From contig DDQZ01000106.1 in NCBI GenBank assembly GCA_002343505.1, positions 51,428-98,727 on the forward strand: a stretch of 47,300 nucleotides of DNA, given 5' to 3'. Both the position numbers and the translations under genes were made by a program. Below the pieces are notes generated by a model, which worked only from the letters and a program-made list of their open reading frames with translations, did not search any database and was not told the DNA's origin. Shown here piece after piece: positions 9,079 through 19,638 of the stretch; position 1 is the first letter of the stretch, and every line of letters begins with the position of its first letter. Source of the stretch: Verrucomicrobiaceae bacterium UBA2429 (lineage in GTDB: Bacteria; Verrucomicrobiota; Verrucomicrobiia; Verrucomicrobiales; Verrucomicrobiaceae).

Positions 9079-10533
9079 TCAGGGTTGCTTCTTTTTCTTT
9101 GCTCCTGGTTTGGTGGCGCCTTTGGCCTGGCGGTTGATGTGGGAGTCGTAGGCCCAGTAGCCTTTCCACAGGCCGGCCAGTTTGAGATAAGGCTCCGCCT
9201 CATGCCAGTTCTGAGGCACCGGATCGGCCGGAGTGACCGCGCCCTCCGGATAGTCCTTGCCCGCGAAGCTGGCATCCACACCGGCGCTCCATGCCAGCAG
9301 GTCCCTTTTCATTTTTTCAAACAACTCCGGCATGTCAGCGCCCAGGTCGCGTGTCTCGTGCGGGTCCGACTCCAGGTCGTAAAGGGAAAACGCGCCGCCG
9401 TCGAGATTGTCGGTGAGGATTTTGTGCATGTTGTCCACCAGCGCCGCCTTGCGCCCGTAGCGGAAGGGGATGGGCTTCACGCGCGGCCCGCTTTCCGTGC
9501 CGGCGAGCAGGGGTTTGAGGCTGGCCCCGTCCACCGGCTGGATGAAGCATGTCTCCGGCAGCCCGGCGATGTCCGCCACGGTGGGGAAGAGGTCCATCGT
9601 GCTCGCGGGGAAGGAGGTCACCCGTCCGGGCTTGATGACGGCGGGCCATTCCATGATCCCTGGCACGCGCAGGCCGCCCTCATAAACCGTGCCCTTGTTG
9701 CCGCGCAGGTCGCCGGTGGTTCCGGGCTGGATGCCGGCCAGTCCGCCGTTGTCGCTGTTGAAGACCAGCAATGTGTTGTCCGCGATGCCGAGGTCCCGCA
9801 GCTTCTTCCGCAGCGCCCCGATGCTGCGGTCCATGGCCACCAGCTCCCCATGATGATTCGCCGACGCCTCGTCCAGGTGGGCAAAAGGCGCCTTGTCAGC
9901 CTCAAGGGCGCGGAACGGACTGTGCGGGGTGCCATACCAGATGATGGCGAAAAACGGGCCGTCCTTTTTCCGCTCGATGAACTTAGACGCCTCCGCCACG
10001 ATGACTTCCGATGAATCACCGGTGATCTGCTCCGGCGCGCCCATGCGCCCCAGCCAGGGGTCCATGTCAATGAAGTTGGTGGCCGACACCCACTCATCAA
10101 ACCCGAACGCGCCGGGGCTGCGCGGATCGTCCTTCAAAACCGGCGCGCCGGGCCCCTTGTAGCCATTGAGATGCCATTTGCCAAAATGGGCGGTGGCATA
10201 GCCCGCTGACTTCAGCGCCTGGGCGATGGTCTTCTCCTGGAGCCGCAGCGCGTAACCGTGGCTGAGCACGCCGGCCCGGTCATTGCTCCGCCCGGTGAGC
10301 ACCGAGGCGCGGGTTGGCGAGCACACGGGATTGCCCGCGTAGAAGCGCTCAAAGCGCAGCCCGTTCGCCGCCATGGCGTCAAGGTTCGGAGTCTTCAGCA
10401 GCGGATGCCCGCGATAGCCCGTCTGCCCCCAGCCCATGTCGTCTGCCATGACAAAAATGATGTTCGGCCTGCCGGCCGCGGTGGCGTGGAAAAGCGCGGC
10501 TAGGCACAAGAAAGGAAGGATCAGCGTTTTCAT
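9079..10533 (-). CDS. exported arylsulfatase-type sulfatase
   Basis: Hydrolyses sulfate esters, probably on a polysaccharide. Residues 1-20 are a signal peptide (MKTLILPFLCLAALFHATAA). The metal site begins with DDMGWG (Asp31, Asp32). The catalytic motif CSPTRASVLTGR starts at Cys71, the residue that a formylglycine-generating enzyme must oxidise. Other sulfatase signatures are HFGKWHLNG, GTPHSPF and FNSDNGG. The C-terminus is Lys-rich (GAKKKKQP). I chose the ATG at 10533 because the frame remains open for another 236 codons upstream without homology, and the signal peptide sits exactly at this Met. The protein has 484 residues, normal for the family. It is a single gene, divergent from the release-factor-like gene with 99 bases between starts. 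The substrate cannot be told from sequence alone. Confidence 0.9.
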   Translation of the reverse strand: MKTLILPFLCLAALFHATAAGRPNIIFVMADDMGWGQTGYRGHPLLKTPNLDAMAANGLRFERFYAGNPVCSPTRASVLTGRSNDRAGVLSHGYALRLQEKTIAQALKSAGYATAHFGKWHLNGYKGPGAPVLKDDPRSPGAFGFDEWVSATNFIDMDPWLGRMGAPEQITGDSSEVIVAEASKFIERKKDGPFFAIIWYGTPHSPFRALEADKAPFAHLDEASANHHGELVAMDRSIGALRKKLRDLGIADNTLLVFNSDNGGLAGIQPGTTGDLRGNKGTVYEGGLRVPGIMEWPAVIKPGRVTSFPASTMDLFPTVADIAGLPETCFIQPVDGASLKPLLAGTESGPRVKPIPFRYGRKAALVDNMHKILTDNLDGGAFSLYDLESDPHETRDLGADMPELFEKMKRDLLAWSAGVDASFAGKDYPEGAVTPADPVPQNWHEAEPYLKLAGLWKGYWAYDSHINRQAKGATKPGAKKKKQP

Positions 10534-10632
10534 CGGGGCATGGGAACGCGCGGCCGCGGCGTTTGTGTCAAAAACTCCCGCCGCCGCGGCCGGCGCGCTT
10601 GCCTCACAGCGGCCCGGCACTATTCTCGCGTC

Positions 10633-11034
10633 ATGCCACTGCCCGACGACGACGCCCTGCTGAAACGGATGCGCAAGCTGCGCCTTCGCGAGGAGGACTT
10701 GGAGGAGAGCTTCATCCGTGGCGGCGGTCCTGGAGGCCAGAAGATCAACAAAACCTCCTCCACCGTCGTCTTGAGGCACGTCCCCAGCGGCGTCGAGGTG
10801 CGCTGCCAGCGCGAGAGGTCCCAGGTCATGAACCGGCACTGGGCGCGGGTCGAACTCTGCGAGCGCATGGAGGCCGCATTGGAGCAGGCTCGGCTCGCCA
10901 TCCAGGAGGAGCGGGAGAAAAAACGCCGCCAAAACCGGCCGCGGCCCCGCTCGGTGAAGCGGGAGATGCTTGAGGGCAAGCGGCGCCGTTCCGGGGTGAA
11001 GCGCAACCGGGGCAGGGTGGGCGGAGACGATTGA
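10633..11034 (+). CDS. ArfB/YaeJ-like peptidyl-tRNA hydrolase (release-factor homologue)
   Basis: A short class I release-factor-like protein of 133 residues that lacks the codon-recognition domains and should act on stalled ribosomes by hydrolysing peptidyl-tRNA. The catalytic GGQ lies at residues 34-36 in GGGPGGQKINK, followed by the domain 3 fold (VVLRHVPSGVEVRCQRERSQVMN). The C-terminal 40 residues are strongly basic (EKKRRQNRPRPRSVKREM...), as needed by ArfB to enter the empty mRNA channel. I chose the ATG at 10633; an upstream in-frame ATG at 10540 would add 31 Arg-rich residues without homology. It could also be a PrfH-like or uncharacterised RF-like protein, but the tail fits ArfB best. 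Confidence 0.82.
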   Translation: MPLPDDDALLKRMRKLRLREEDLEESFIRGGGPGGQKINKTSSTVVLRHVPSGVEVRCQRERSQVMNRHWARVELCERMEAALEQARLAIQEEREKKRRQNRPRPRSVKREMLEGKRRRSGVKRNRGRVGGDD

Positions 11035-11193
11035 CGAATGCCCGGGCGAAGTGCCGGCAGGCATTCGGCATCTGCTCCATGCCGCCGTTGAGCCATGCAT
11101 CGGTTTCTTCATGTTCCAGCGCATGTTTTGGCCTTGTCCCGGAAAACCCTGCCGATTTGGTTCTCGCAATGCCGAACACTTGGGACAACACGG

Positions 11194-11223
11194 CTCCAAG
11201 TCTCCTCGTCTCCAAGTCTCACC
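11194..11223 (-). repeat. GACTTGGAG-type repeat, left border of defence island
   Basis: On the minus strand this reads GTGAGACTTGGAG, ACGAG, GAGACTTGGAG. The 14-base core GAGGAGACTTGGAG recurs in opposite orientation at 19811-19839, on the other side of the restriction-modification island. Confidence 0.5.
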
Positions 11224-11229
11224 CATCAC

Positions 11230-11312
11230 GTCCTCGTCCATGAGGAAGTGGAAGCCGTGCAGCAGGAAGGCGAAGTCGGCGGCGGACTTGGGGGCGAGGC
11301 CGTTGCCTTGAA
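11230..11312 (-). pseudogene. hsdM fragment, copy 2 of duplicated lineage
   Basis: About 28 codons of a type I DNA methylase subunit: GNGLAPKSAADFAFLLHGFHFLMDEDVM. This nearly repeats the longer fragment at 12279-12522 (HGMAPKSAADFAFMLHGFHFLKDEG) and corresponds to the region just after the NPPF catalytic motif of HsdM. It lies directly downstream of the second hsdR 3-prime end, as the longer fragment does downstream of the first, so the pair was duplicated in tandem. It is truncated on both sides; the 3-prime edge abuts the GACTTGGAG repeat. It has no function as protein. Confidence 0.75.
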
Positions 11313-11451
11313 TTTGCAGTCAGGAACTCGTCGGTCATTCCCAGTCACACCCAATCCGCACACAGCAGCTCCGCCTGTTGCAGCACCTTCTTCAGGCGGC
11401 CTCCTGAAGGTCCGGCGGGTAGCCATACTTGTTCAGGATGCGCTTCACCAT

Positions 11452-11599
11452 GACGCAAGCCGAAGGAGCGGGGCGACTGAACCGTAGGCGAAGCCGGAGA
11501 TAGCCAGATCAAGGCTGCCCGCAGGGCGAACGAAGTGAGGCAAACAGGCTGTGCGAAGCACAGGCCGAAGGCCGACCGAGCGGCGGCAGCGAGGGAGCC
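11452..11599 (-). repeat. 148-bp hairpin-rich insert in hsdR copy
   Basis: It lies exactly between the codons for ARAKI and MVKRIL of the hsdR duplicate, replacing about six bases of the intact copy. On the minus strand it holds CCTGCGGGCAG and CTGGCTATCTCCG, both shared with the insert at 19573-19638 in hsdM, plus small hairpins with TTC or TTCG loops (GGCCTTCGGCC, TGTGCTTCGCACA). Confidence 0.7.
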
Positions 11600-11745
11600 A
11601 ATCTTCGCTCTCGCACTTTCGCGGAGCGTCCAGTCAATGCTCACGCTCTTGCGCACCTGGGTGATGAGTTCGGCGGCGATGACTTTCAGTTTGTCGTCGC
11701 CCATGGCCTTCACGGCGGACTCGTTGGCGGCGAGGGCGTCGTAGA

Positions 11746-11827
11746 GCCGAACCGCTGGGGAGCGAGCGAGACAGACAGCGCGGAGCGATGGGCGCAAGCC
11801 CGACTGAGCGGGAGCGAAGGAGTCAAC
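11746..11827 (-). repeat. 82-bp insert in hsdR copy
   Basis: It interrupts the hsdR duplicate between DDEI and YDALAAN; the intact copy has only AG at this place. On the minus strand it opens with a CTCCTTCGCTCCCGCTCA phrase, similar in style to the insert at 19399-19458 (CCTTCGCTGCGCTCA). No open frame or gene is inside. Confidence 0.65.
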
Positions 11828-11937
11828 GCGATCTCGTCATCGATCAGGCCGAGGTCTTCGCCGCGCTTGGCCGCGGCATCCATCTCCTTGGCGAGGCGGA
11901 TGAGTTCCTCGATCACCTCCATCGTGCTGATGGCGCG

Positions 11938-12117
11938 TTCAGCCCCGAAGGGGCGCGATATGCCAGCCCAGGGCAACGCCCTGGGTTCGATGGTCACAAC
12001 CATCCCAAGCCCTGAAAGGGCGAAACAACGGTTGTGCCGCCCCTTCAGGGCTTGATCAAACGGGGACGCATCCCCAGGGCGTTGCCCTGGGCTGGCATGT
12101 GCCGCGCCGCTGGCGCT
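11938..12117. repeat. composite palindromic element with nested inverted repeats
   Basis: A 180-bp structure in the hsdR duplicate. The outer arms 11960-11985 and 12073-12098 are perfect 26-base inverted repeats containing CCCAGGGCAACGCCCTGGG. The inner arms 12006-12021 and 12039-12054 are 16-base inverted repeats with one mismatch (CAAGCCCTGAAAGGGC). Each end adds a short hairpin: GCCCCGAAGGGGC at 11942-11954 and GCGCCGCTGGCGC at 12104-12116. It replaces about 195 bases of the intact hsdR copy. It contains no gene. It resembles a non-autonomous REP/BIME or MITE-like element. Confidence 0.8.
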
Positions 12118-12201
12118 TAAACCCGGCGGCGGTGAAGACATCGATCACCTGCCCGTCGGTCGAGATGGCCTTGCTCACGAGCTGGCGCACGGCGGCGTCA
12201 G

Positions 12202-12278
12202 GGGAAGTGCGAAGTCCGATGTGCGAATGGCGAAGTTCCGCCAGTTCGACATTCGGTATTCAGCATTCGAAATTCCCC
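12202..12278 (-). repeat. ATTCG-rich element, copy A1
   Basis: A 77-base run of GAATGnnGAAT phrases between the truncated hsdM fragment and the truncated hsdR duplicate. Its reverse complement follows the same order of blocks as 19272-19356: GGAATTTCGAATG, CGAATGTCGAAC, GGCG, then ATTCG and GGACTTCGCACTT. The two copies are in opposite orientation. Confidence 0.7.
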
Positions 12279-12522
12279 CGATGATGGCCATTACGCCTTC
12301 GTCTTTGAGGAAGTGGAAGCCGTGCAGCATGAAGGCGAAGTCGGCGGCGGACTTGGGGGCCATGCCGTGGCTCTTGAAGCGCACGTCGTCGCCCATGCTC
12401 TCGCTCGGATCCCAGCGGTAGCAGCCGAGCGGATTGCAGATGCCGGGCCATTCGACATTCCGAATTCGTCATTCGTCATTTCTTCCGTCGCCGTGGAAGA
12501 TTTCGAACTCGGTGTCCTTCAC
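12279..12522 (-). pseudogene. hsdM: hsdM fragment, copy 1 of duplicated lineage
   Basis: Type I DNA-methylase fragment starting 2 bases after the hsdR stop. It reads KDTEFEIFHGD, then after the ATTCG repeat ICNPLGCYRWDPSESMGDDVRFKSHGMAPKSAADFAF and HGFHFLKDEGVMAII. In functional relatives the segment before YRWDP is the catalytic NPPF/NPPY motif; here it reads NPLG and the upstream part is deleted. The 3-prime end is cut off by the ATTCG element at 12202-12278. This HsdM belongs to a different lineage from the one at 18904-19740 (FKSHGMAPKS versus [13 protein letters not shown]). The locus therefore holds debris of two type I systems. Dead gene. Confidence 0.8.
12445..12486 (-). repeat. ATTCG-rich element, short copy A2
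   Basis: It lies inside the hsdM fragment, between FEIFHGD and the NPLG remnant, where about 20-30 codons are missing. The minus strand reads GAAATGACGAATGACGAATT then CGGAATGTCGAATGG, the same vocabulary as the copies at 12202-12278 and 19272-19356. Confidence 0.6.
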
Positions 12523-12524
12523 CC

Positions 12525-14401
<1,877 letters not shown>

Positions 14402-15706
14402 TCAGAGCAACCGTTCAACCTTGTTGGCTGTGCGGTAGCGCACCGGTTTTGGTTTGGTGACTTTCTCCAAGTCCGCTTCCTCTACCAGGCGAGCTAGCCA
14501 AGCCTTTGCCTGCGGTTTCGTAACGACCAGCAGAGTCGCCACTTCTTCCTCCGTGCGAGCTTCGGCGAGTTCACGGCGAAGAATCTCCCTCACCGTGTTC
14601 AATAACTCCGCTTCAGGTGACGGCTTCGCGTCGGTTGCCGTTGGCTCGGCTTTTACCACCGTTGCTTTCGTTGGCTTTGCAACAGGTGCAGCATCATAAA
14701 CGACCGGTTCCTCCCGCAGGCTAAGTGGCAGCGTGTCTTGCTTTGGCTCCGCAGCGACGAACTGAGCCGCAGCGACGAGCGCTACCCCCAGTTCATTGCC
14801 GCTTTGAGGATTTGGCCACGGTTTGCCTCCGCGACTCAGCAAGGCCGAGTTGCCCTTGCCTGCGTTGGCCCCGTTGCGGACAAAGACAGGCACAAAGTGC
14901 AGACGTTCAAGTTGCTCAATAGCTCCAGCCCATGTTCCTCCCTTCTCGAAGTCTGAGGTCACCACCAAAGCCGCGTCTGCGAGGGCATAGATGAGTTTGT
15001 TTCGTTGCATGGCATGCCCGACGTTGAAGCCCGCTGCCGGATCGTAAGGAGAAATGAGCACCAGTCGGCCTTCCATCAACGGCTCCCGATTGTCCCGCGC
15101 CAACGCCGCCCGCTCCAAGCTATCCGCCATCACTCCCGCCACATCGCCGCCCGCCATCAGAGCACCATGCATCGCCGCCCTGTCTATTCCCTTTGCTCCA
15201 CCTGACACGATGTTGCGATGCGCCTCGGCGCTCAGTCGCCCTACGTTTTCAGTGAAGCCGACGAGTTCGTCATCCACATGGCGAGAGCCGACGACCGCCA
15301 ACCCGCCCTTTTCGAGCAAAGCAATATCGCCGCACCCATAAAGCAGCGGAGGCGCATCTTCCTTCAGCTTGGATTTTAGCCGTCTCGGGTATTTGGCGTC
15401 AGCCCGGCTAATCACCCAGATCGCCCGAGCGTTCCACCGCTCAACTGCTTGACTGAGCAGGAACCCACGCCCAAGCAACGCTTCAAGTCGCGCCCGGCCG
15501 AATGGCTGCGCGCAAACTTCAATCAACTCCTGCGCATCTGGCGCGAGCAAGTCCGCAGGCTGTTTCTGCTTTTGGCGCAGAATGAGGGTGAGCCGGTTGT
15601 ATTCACCCAGGCTGAGTAGATCTCGCGAGGTCTCACCGCGTCCGGCAATCAGCGGAGCGGTCAGCAGCAGGATGGCCTGCGTGTTTGGTGTCAGTGGCTC
15701 AATCAT
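14402..15706 (-). CDS. DprA-like SLOG-domain protein with C-terminal winged helix
   Basis: A 434-residue protein with a DprA/Smf-type Rossmann-like (SLOG) domain. After an N-terminal helical region (1-110), residues about 133-275 carry [11 protein letters not shown], the signature [16 protein letters not shown] (168-183), [33 protein letters not shown] (two pieces of one conserved block, about 218-249) and [15 protein letters not shown] Pro/Lys/Thr linker follows, then a winged-helix-like domain (about 365-425, [26 protein letters not shown]). Real DprA loads RecA on incoming single strands, but SLOG domains also bind nucleotides in defence systems. The start ATG overlaps the stop of the RecQ-PRTase gene by four bases (ATGA), so the two are translationally coupled. 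Its stop abuts the hsdR remnant. I infer a defence role, not natural transformation. Confidence 0.85.
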   Translation of the reverse strand: MIEPLTPNTQAILLLTAPLIAGRGETSRDLLSLGEYNRLTLILRQKQKQPADLLAPDAQELIEVCAQPFGRARLEALLGRGFLLSQAVERWNARAIWVISRADAKYPRRLKSKLKEDAPPLLYGCGDIALLEKGGLAVVGSRHVDDELVGFTENVGRLSAEAHRNIVSGGAKGIDRAAMHGALMAGGDVAGVMADSLERAALARDNREPLMEGRLVLISPYDPAAGFNVGHAMQRNKLIYALADAALVVTSDFEKGGTWAGAIEQLERLHFVPVFVRNGANAGKGNSALLSRGGKPWPNPQSGNELGVALVAAAQFVAAEPKQDTLPLSLREEPVVYDAAPVAKPTKATVVKAEPTATDAKPSPEAELLNTVREILRRELAEARTEEEVATLLVVTKPQAKAWLARLVEEADLEKVTKPKPVRYRTANKVERLL

Positions 15707-17778
15707 TCGTCAGAGTTTGCAGTTGATGCCAGTGCCAGAGGATACACCGGACCACTGCCGTTGGAGGTTAAAAGATAAGCAGCGACCGTCAGCGTCCACT
15801 TGGAATCCACCATGTCATCAACCAGCAGCACAGGGCCAGTTGGCACCTGTCCACGGACGGCCAGTGCGCCATCAACGTTGCGCGCCTGCTGGCTACTGTT
15901 CGCCATATCCTTCTGCGCGGGCCGGTCGTCCGTCTTCTCCAGAACTGGATGAAACGGTAGATTCAGAGCCACCGCCAGACGGCGGGCAAAGTCCTGCACC
16001 AGCTCAGGATGCCTTCGTGATGGAATGCATGTCACCCAAACCGGTGAAGGCTGTGGTGCCCAGCTTCGCACCATCGCGGCACAAGCCTCCACCAACTGGT
16101 CAGCAAAATGCCCGTCACGCGACTTGCCCTGCCTCACCAAAGAGCCCCAGCCTGCATCATTCCAGATGCACAGGACTCGCCCGGGCTGAGCGCGGAAAGC
16201 CTCGGCGATGTTTCCGCTGACATTCATCTGCGGCAGACCTCCACCCGGCCATTGGCGGCGTGGCTCCAACGGCAGACTGGTGCGGCGCAGGTAGGTCAAC
16301 GCCTCGCGGGCGATTCCTTCGTCGAATGTTGCTGGCAGCGGAGCCACATCTGGCGATTGATGTTCGCTTACCTCCCCGTCCAAGGCACCGACAAGGAACT
16401 CCATGTGGCCGGCTCCCAGTGCAACATACTCCTGCATCTGTTGTTGCTCAGCCCTGCGCAGTCCGGTGAGTCGGTCGGCTCGTTGCCAAAATGCCTCCGT
16501 CAAATTGGCTGCGGTGAGCCGCCACTTGCTGCCCTCCTTCACAATCGGGGCTGGCGATTCGAGCGCCATGAGTTGCAGCGCCTTGTCGATCCGCCCGCGC
16601 CGTGCATTCACCAGCGGCAGCAATTGAGGGATGGAAAGCCCGTCCGGCGCGCCTTGCAGCGCGGCCAGCACTCCCGCCACCTCCTCACGCGAAGGGAAAG
16701 CGCTCTCAATGAAGAAGTCTGTAATGTTGGTTTCCTCTGCGCCGCTCAGCAACACCCCGTGAGCCGCATTCAGTGCTCGGCCAGCACGGCCGACTTGCTG
16801 GTAATAAGCCACGACCGAACCTGGCGTCTGGTAATGAATCACAAATGCCAAATCCGGCTTGTCGAAGCCCATGCCAAGCGCCGTCGTCGCCACCAGCGCC
16901 TTCACTTGGTTCTCCAGCAGCGCGTTCTCCAGTTCCACGCGTCTCTCGCCGGTTTCACCGCTATACGCTTCCGCCTGAATGCCCCGCGATTGCAGCCAGC
17001 CTGCGATCTGCACCGCATCACGCACGGTCAGCGTGTAGATGATGCCGCTGCCCGCCATGCTCGGCAGATGAGTCGCCAGCCATGCCATCCGCCCCACCTG
17101 GCTCGGGATGCGCATCGTCTGGAGCAAGAGCGACGGCCTGCCCAGTCCGCCGCGCGACACCGTGAGATTCGGCCCCAGCACCATCTGCAAGTCATCCAGC
17201 ACCCGGTTGTTCGCTGTGGCCGTCGTCGCCAGCACGCGGAGGTTTGCGGGCATCGTGCGTAGGATGCGTTCGATGAACCGATAGTGCGGGCGAAAGTCAT
17301 GGCCCCAGTCCGAGATGCAATGCGCCTCATCCACCACCAACAGCGAAATACGCGCGGCAATCGGTGCCAGCACTTCCGTGCGGAAATGTTCGTTGGCCAG
17401 CCGTTCGGGAGAAATCAGCAAAATGTCCACCTCGTTCCGCGCCAGCGCCGCCTCGACCACCTGCCAGTCGTCGCGATTCTCCGAGTTAATCGTTACTGCA
17501 CGCACTCCCATCCTCTCCGCCGCCGCGATTTGGTTCCGCATCAGCGCCAGCAAGGGCGAAATCAAAATGGCCGGCCCCATGCCTTCTTCCCGAAGCAGCT
17601 TGGTCGCGATGAAATAGACCGAACTCTTTCCCCACCCCGTCTTCTGCACTACCAGCAGTCGCCCGCGCCCCTCCACCACATGCTGAATCGCCTGCTCTTG
17701 ATCATCACGAAACGCCGCCGCCGGGTTTTGTGTTCCGAGACACAGCAGTTCAAGAGCGCGTGTTGGATTGTAAGGCAT
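15703..17778 (-). CDS. RecQ-like DNA helicase fused to ComF-type phosphoribosyltransferase
   Basis: A superfamily 2 helicase with a C-terminal PRTase-like domain. Numbering from the ATG at 17820: motif I TGWGKS (61-66), DEAH in [20 protein letters not shown] (164-167), motif [11 protein letters not shown], motif [14 protein letters not shown], motif [10 protein letters not shown] (341-348). After the RecQ core, the region of the usual zinc-binding subdomain (about 465-500, [12 protein letters not shown]...) has none of the expected four Cys. Residues about 590-705 look like a ComF-like PRTase: [19 protein letters not shown] and the PRPP-loop motif [14 protein letters not shown] prefer the start at 17778 ([12 protein letters not shown]), because the longer form only reads through the end of the preceding gene. 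Stop and next start overlap as ATGA. The gene looks intact amid pseudogenes; it is probably a defence helicase acting with the DprA-like protein. Confidence 0.88.
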   Translation of the reverse strand: MPYNPTRALELLCLGTQNPAAAFRDDQEQAIQHVVEGRGRLLVVQKTGWGKSSVYFIATKLLREEGMGPAILISPLLALMRNQIAAAERMGVRAVTINSENRDDWQVVEAALARNEVDILLISPERLANEHFRTEVLAPIAARISLLVVDEAHCISDWGHDFRPHYRFIERILRTMPANLRVLATTATANNRVLDDLQMVLGPNLTVSRGGLGRPSLLLQTMRIPSQVGRMAWLATHLPSMAGSGIIYTLTVRDAVQIAGWLQSRGIQAEAYSGETGERRVELENALLENQVKALVATTALGMGFDKPDLAFVIHYQTPGSVVAYYQQVGRAGRALNAAHGVLLSGAEETNITDFFIESAFPSREEVAGVLAALQGAPDGLSIPQLLPLVNARRGRIDKALQLMALESPAPIVKEGSKWRLTAANLTEAFWQRADRLTGLRRAEQQQMQEYVALGAGHMEFLVGALDGEVSEHQSPDVAPLPATFDEGIAREALTYLRRTSLPLEPRRQWPGGGLPQMNVSGNIAEAFRAQPGRVLCIWNDAGWGSLVRQGKSRDGHFADQLVEACAAMVRSWAPQPSPVWVTCIPSRRHPELVQDFARRLAVALNLPFHPVLEKTDDRPAQKDMANSSQQARNVDGALAVRGQVPTGPVLLVDDMVDSKWTLTVAAYLLTSNGSGPVYPLALASTANSDE

Positions 17779-17800
17779 GGCGAGTTCCGTGGCTATAAGT

Positions 17801-18898
17801 TCAAAATTCGACCACGACATCCTTGCCGAACTTCAGTTCAGCGACCTCGGCAGCGAGGCGGATGATGGTTTTCTTCAAAACATTGTTCAGGTTAGTGGCG
17901 ACCAACCAGCCGCCCGGCAGAGTGTCGCGCATATCGCGCAGGTCTTCACGGTCGGGATAAAGTTCTTCCGGTGTCCGCGCGATGTAGCGGCGCTTGCGGC
18001 CTTGGGCGTCCCGGTGTTGGGAACAGCGTTCGAGGAACGAGGGATCGGTCTTAGCGAGTTCTCGAAGGACGATGACCATGGCATCCTTGGCGTTTTGGTA
18101 TACGTGCACCTTGCCTAGCAGCACGAGCTTGCCGCTGCGGGTCGTTTCGTTCGTAGTGCGCGTCGGCGTCGAACGGGAAGAAACACCGGCACTCGGCTGT
18201 GTTGTGTTACTCCGTGCGGCTTCCACGATGATTGTCTTGCCGAGGCCTGCGAGAAACTCTGCGACATCGTCCGCATCGGGCCGGACTCCCGCTCGCGATT
18301 CCACGGCGTTGGTCAGCATTTCCACGAGGAGTTCGTCGCCTTTTTCAACCAATTCACGCCAAGCCTCAGGAATGGCGGCTTTGGCCTGCGATTGTCGGTT
18401 GCGGCTGCGGTATTCCTTTCGTGCAGTCTCGAGCGCTTCGCCGGACTGGACTCTGGCGCAATCCAAGTAGCGGTGAAGCGCTGCGGCGGCTTCGGCAGGC
18501 GGGCGCTCGTAGAGGTCGAGCTTGTAAACCCGCCGGTCCTCGTAGCTGCCTTGTTCGGCGGGGAGGTAAAAGCTCCACGTTCTCCCGTCGGTCAGAACGA
18601 CGAAGGGAACACCTGCGTGAAAAGCGTATTCGAGTGCTTGGCGCACCGCGTCCTCCGCTTTGCCGGGCTGTTTGACCTCGGTAAACACCGCCGGCTTCGA
18701 GGGAGGATGGCACAGCGCGAAATCCGCACGACCTTCGCCTGTTTGATATTCGGGCCAAACGACGTTGGTGTCCCAAGTGTCCCAACTGAGTTCCTGAAAA
18801 ACGCGCAGCACGATGCCTTGAGAAATGGCCTGTTCGTTCGGAAACTTTCCCTGACGCAGCCGTGAAGTGATGTCGGCGAGTGTGGTTTCGAGTGACAT
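17801..18898 (-). CDS. HsdR_N-like PD-(D/E)XK protein
   Basis: A 365-residue protein whose N-terminal half is a type I restriction HsdR_N-like nuclease fold. The putative catalytic residues are Glu22 (FPNEQAIS), Asp59 in GEGRADFAL and Glu74-x-Lys76 in FTEVKQPGKA, so the PD-(D/E)XK pattern is complete. Further family phrases are VLTDGRTWSFYLPAEQGSYEDRRVYKLDLYER and IPEAWRELVEKGDELLVEML. The C-terminal part (about 250-365) is a separate, charged domain ending in ELKFGKDVVVEF. There is no helicase domain. It starts 5 bases after the hsdM remnant and ends 22 bases before my chosen recQ start, so it reads as the first intact gene of a three-gene operon. Stand-alone proteins of this type are common next to type I loci; whether it cuts DNA is unproven. 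Confidence 0.82.
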   Translation of the reverse strand: MSLETTLADITSRLRQGKFPNEQAISQGIVLRVFQELSWDTWDTNVVWPEYQTGEGRADFALCHPPSKPAVFTEVKQPGKAEDAVRQALEYAFHAGVPFVVLTDGRTWSFYLPAEQGSYEDRRVYKLDLYERPPAEAAAALHRYLDCARVQSGEALETARKEYRSRNRQSQAKAAIPEAWRELVEKGDELLVEMLTNAVESRAGVRPDADDVAEFLAGLGKTIIVEAARSNTTQPSAGVSSRSTPTRTTNETTRSGKLVLLGKVHVYQNAKDAMVIVLRELAKTDPSFLERCSQHRDAQGRKRRYIARTPEELYPDREDLRDMRDTLPGGWLVATNLNNVLKKTIIRLAAEVAELKFGKDVVVEF

Positions 18899-19271
18899 AA
18901 GTTTTAAGCAGCAAGGGCCACGCTGAGTTTTTCCGTCGACGCGAAGAGCTGGCCGGGGAGGGCGACCATGCAGTCCACGAGGTCGGCCTCGATGAGGGCT
19001 TTGCGAATCTCGCCTTCGCCGGACTGGTTGGAGGACATGCTGCCATTGGCGAGGACGAAGCCCGCCATGCCCTGCGGGGCGAGGTGGTGGATGAAGTGCT
19101 GCACCCACGCGAAGTTGGCGTTGCCCTTCGGCGGGACGCCGAACTGCCAGCGCACGTCGTCGTCCTTGCGGAACCAGTCGGAATCGTTGAAGGGCGGGTT
19201 GGCGATGACGAAGTCGGCGCGAAGGTCGGGGTGCAGGTCGCGGCGGAAGGTGTCGGCGTGCTCCGGGCCGA

Positions 19272-19356
19272 GGGAAATTCCGAATGATGAATTTCGAATG
19301 ACGAACGGGCGCGATTTCTTCACTTCGACACTCACAATTCGGACTTCGCACTTTGC
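19272..19356 (+). repeat. ATTCG-rich element, copy A3
   Basis: An 85-base element within hsdM, in the position of about 45 missing codons after the SAM-binding motif. It begins GGGAAATTCCGAATGATGAA, then TTTCGAATGACGAACGGGCG, and ends ATTCGGACTTCGCACTT. The same block order is seen in reverse complement at 12202-12278. It is translated in frame on the minus strand as [20 protein letters not shown] and NSSFGIS. Confidence 0.7.
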
Positions 19357-19398
19357 CACGCCGCCGGAGCCGCAGGCGGGGTCGTAGATGCGGCCATT

Positions 19399-19458
19399 GT
19401 CCTTCGCTGCGCTCACGACCTGCGGTGAGGCTTCGCTTTGAAGAAATGCGCTGCCGCG
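19399..19458 (+). repeat. hairpin-rich insert in hsdM, copy C3
   Basis: About 60 bases inserted in frame between LAPYT and [12 protein letters not shown] of hsdM. It contains CCTTCGCTGCGCTCA and CCTGCGG, the same vocabulary as the inserts at 11746-11827 and 19573-19638. It adds roughly 20 residues ([20 protein letters not shown]). Confidence 0.55.
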
Positions 19459-19572
19459 CAGAGCAGTGTAGGGTGCGAGCATCTCGACGAGCAGGCGCAC
19501 GACGCAGGACGGCGTGTAGAACTGCCCGCCGTTCTTCCCCTCGGCGCTGGCGAACTGGGTGAGGAAGTATTG

Positions 19573-19638
19573 ATTCGCTACGCTTACCCTGCGGGCAGTC
19601 TGCGGCTGGCTATCTCCGCTGCGCTCCGGCTCCGCCGC
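19573..19638 (+). repeat. hairpin-rich insert in hsdM, copy C1
   Basis: About 66 bases at the large deletion junction between NNMDAAE and [10 protein letters not shown] of hsdM. It shares CCTGCGGGCAG and CTGGCTATCTCCG, with the same spacing, with the reverse complement of the insert at 11452-11599. The opposite orientation of the two copies shows that both directions are tolerated. Confidence 0.65.

Larger units (their letters stand above)
11345..12201 (-). pseudogene. hsdR: hsdR 3-prime end, interrupted second copy
   Basis: A broken duplicate of the C-terminal part of the type I restriction motor subunit encoded at 12525-14401. Four blocks match it in order: [38 protein letters not shown] with [29 protein letters not shown] through IDWTLRESARAKI; and [17 protein letters not shown] with LLQQAELLCADWV-like ending (KKVLQQAELLCADWV). 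Between the blocks lie foreign stretches at 11938-12117, 11746-11827 and 11452-11599 that are absent from the first copy. The reading frame is lost at several of them. Because the other copy is uninterrupted, the exact edges of the inserts can be read. Pseudogene without doubt; the name HsdR rests on homology to the first copy and its helicase motifs. Confidence 0.85.
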
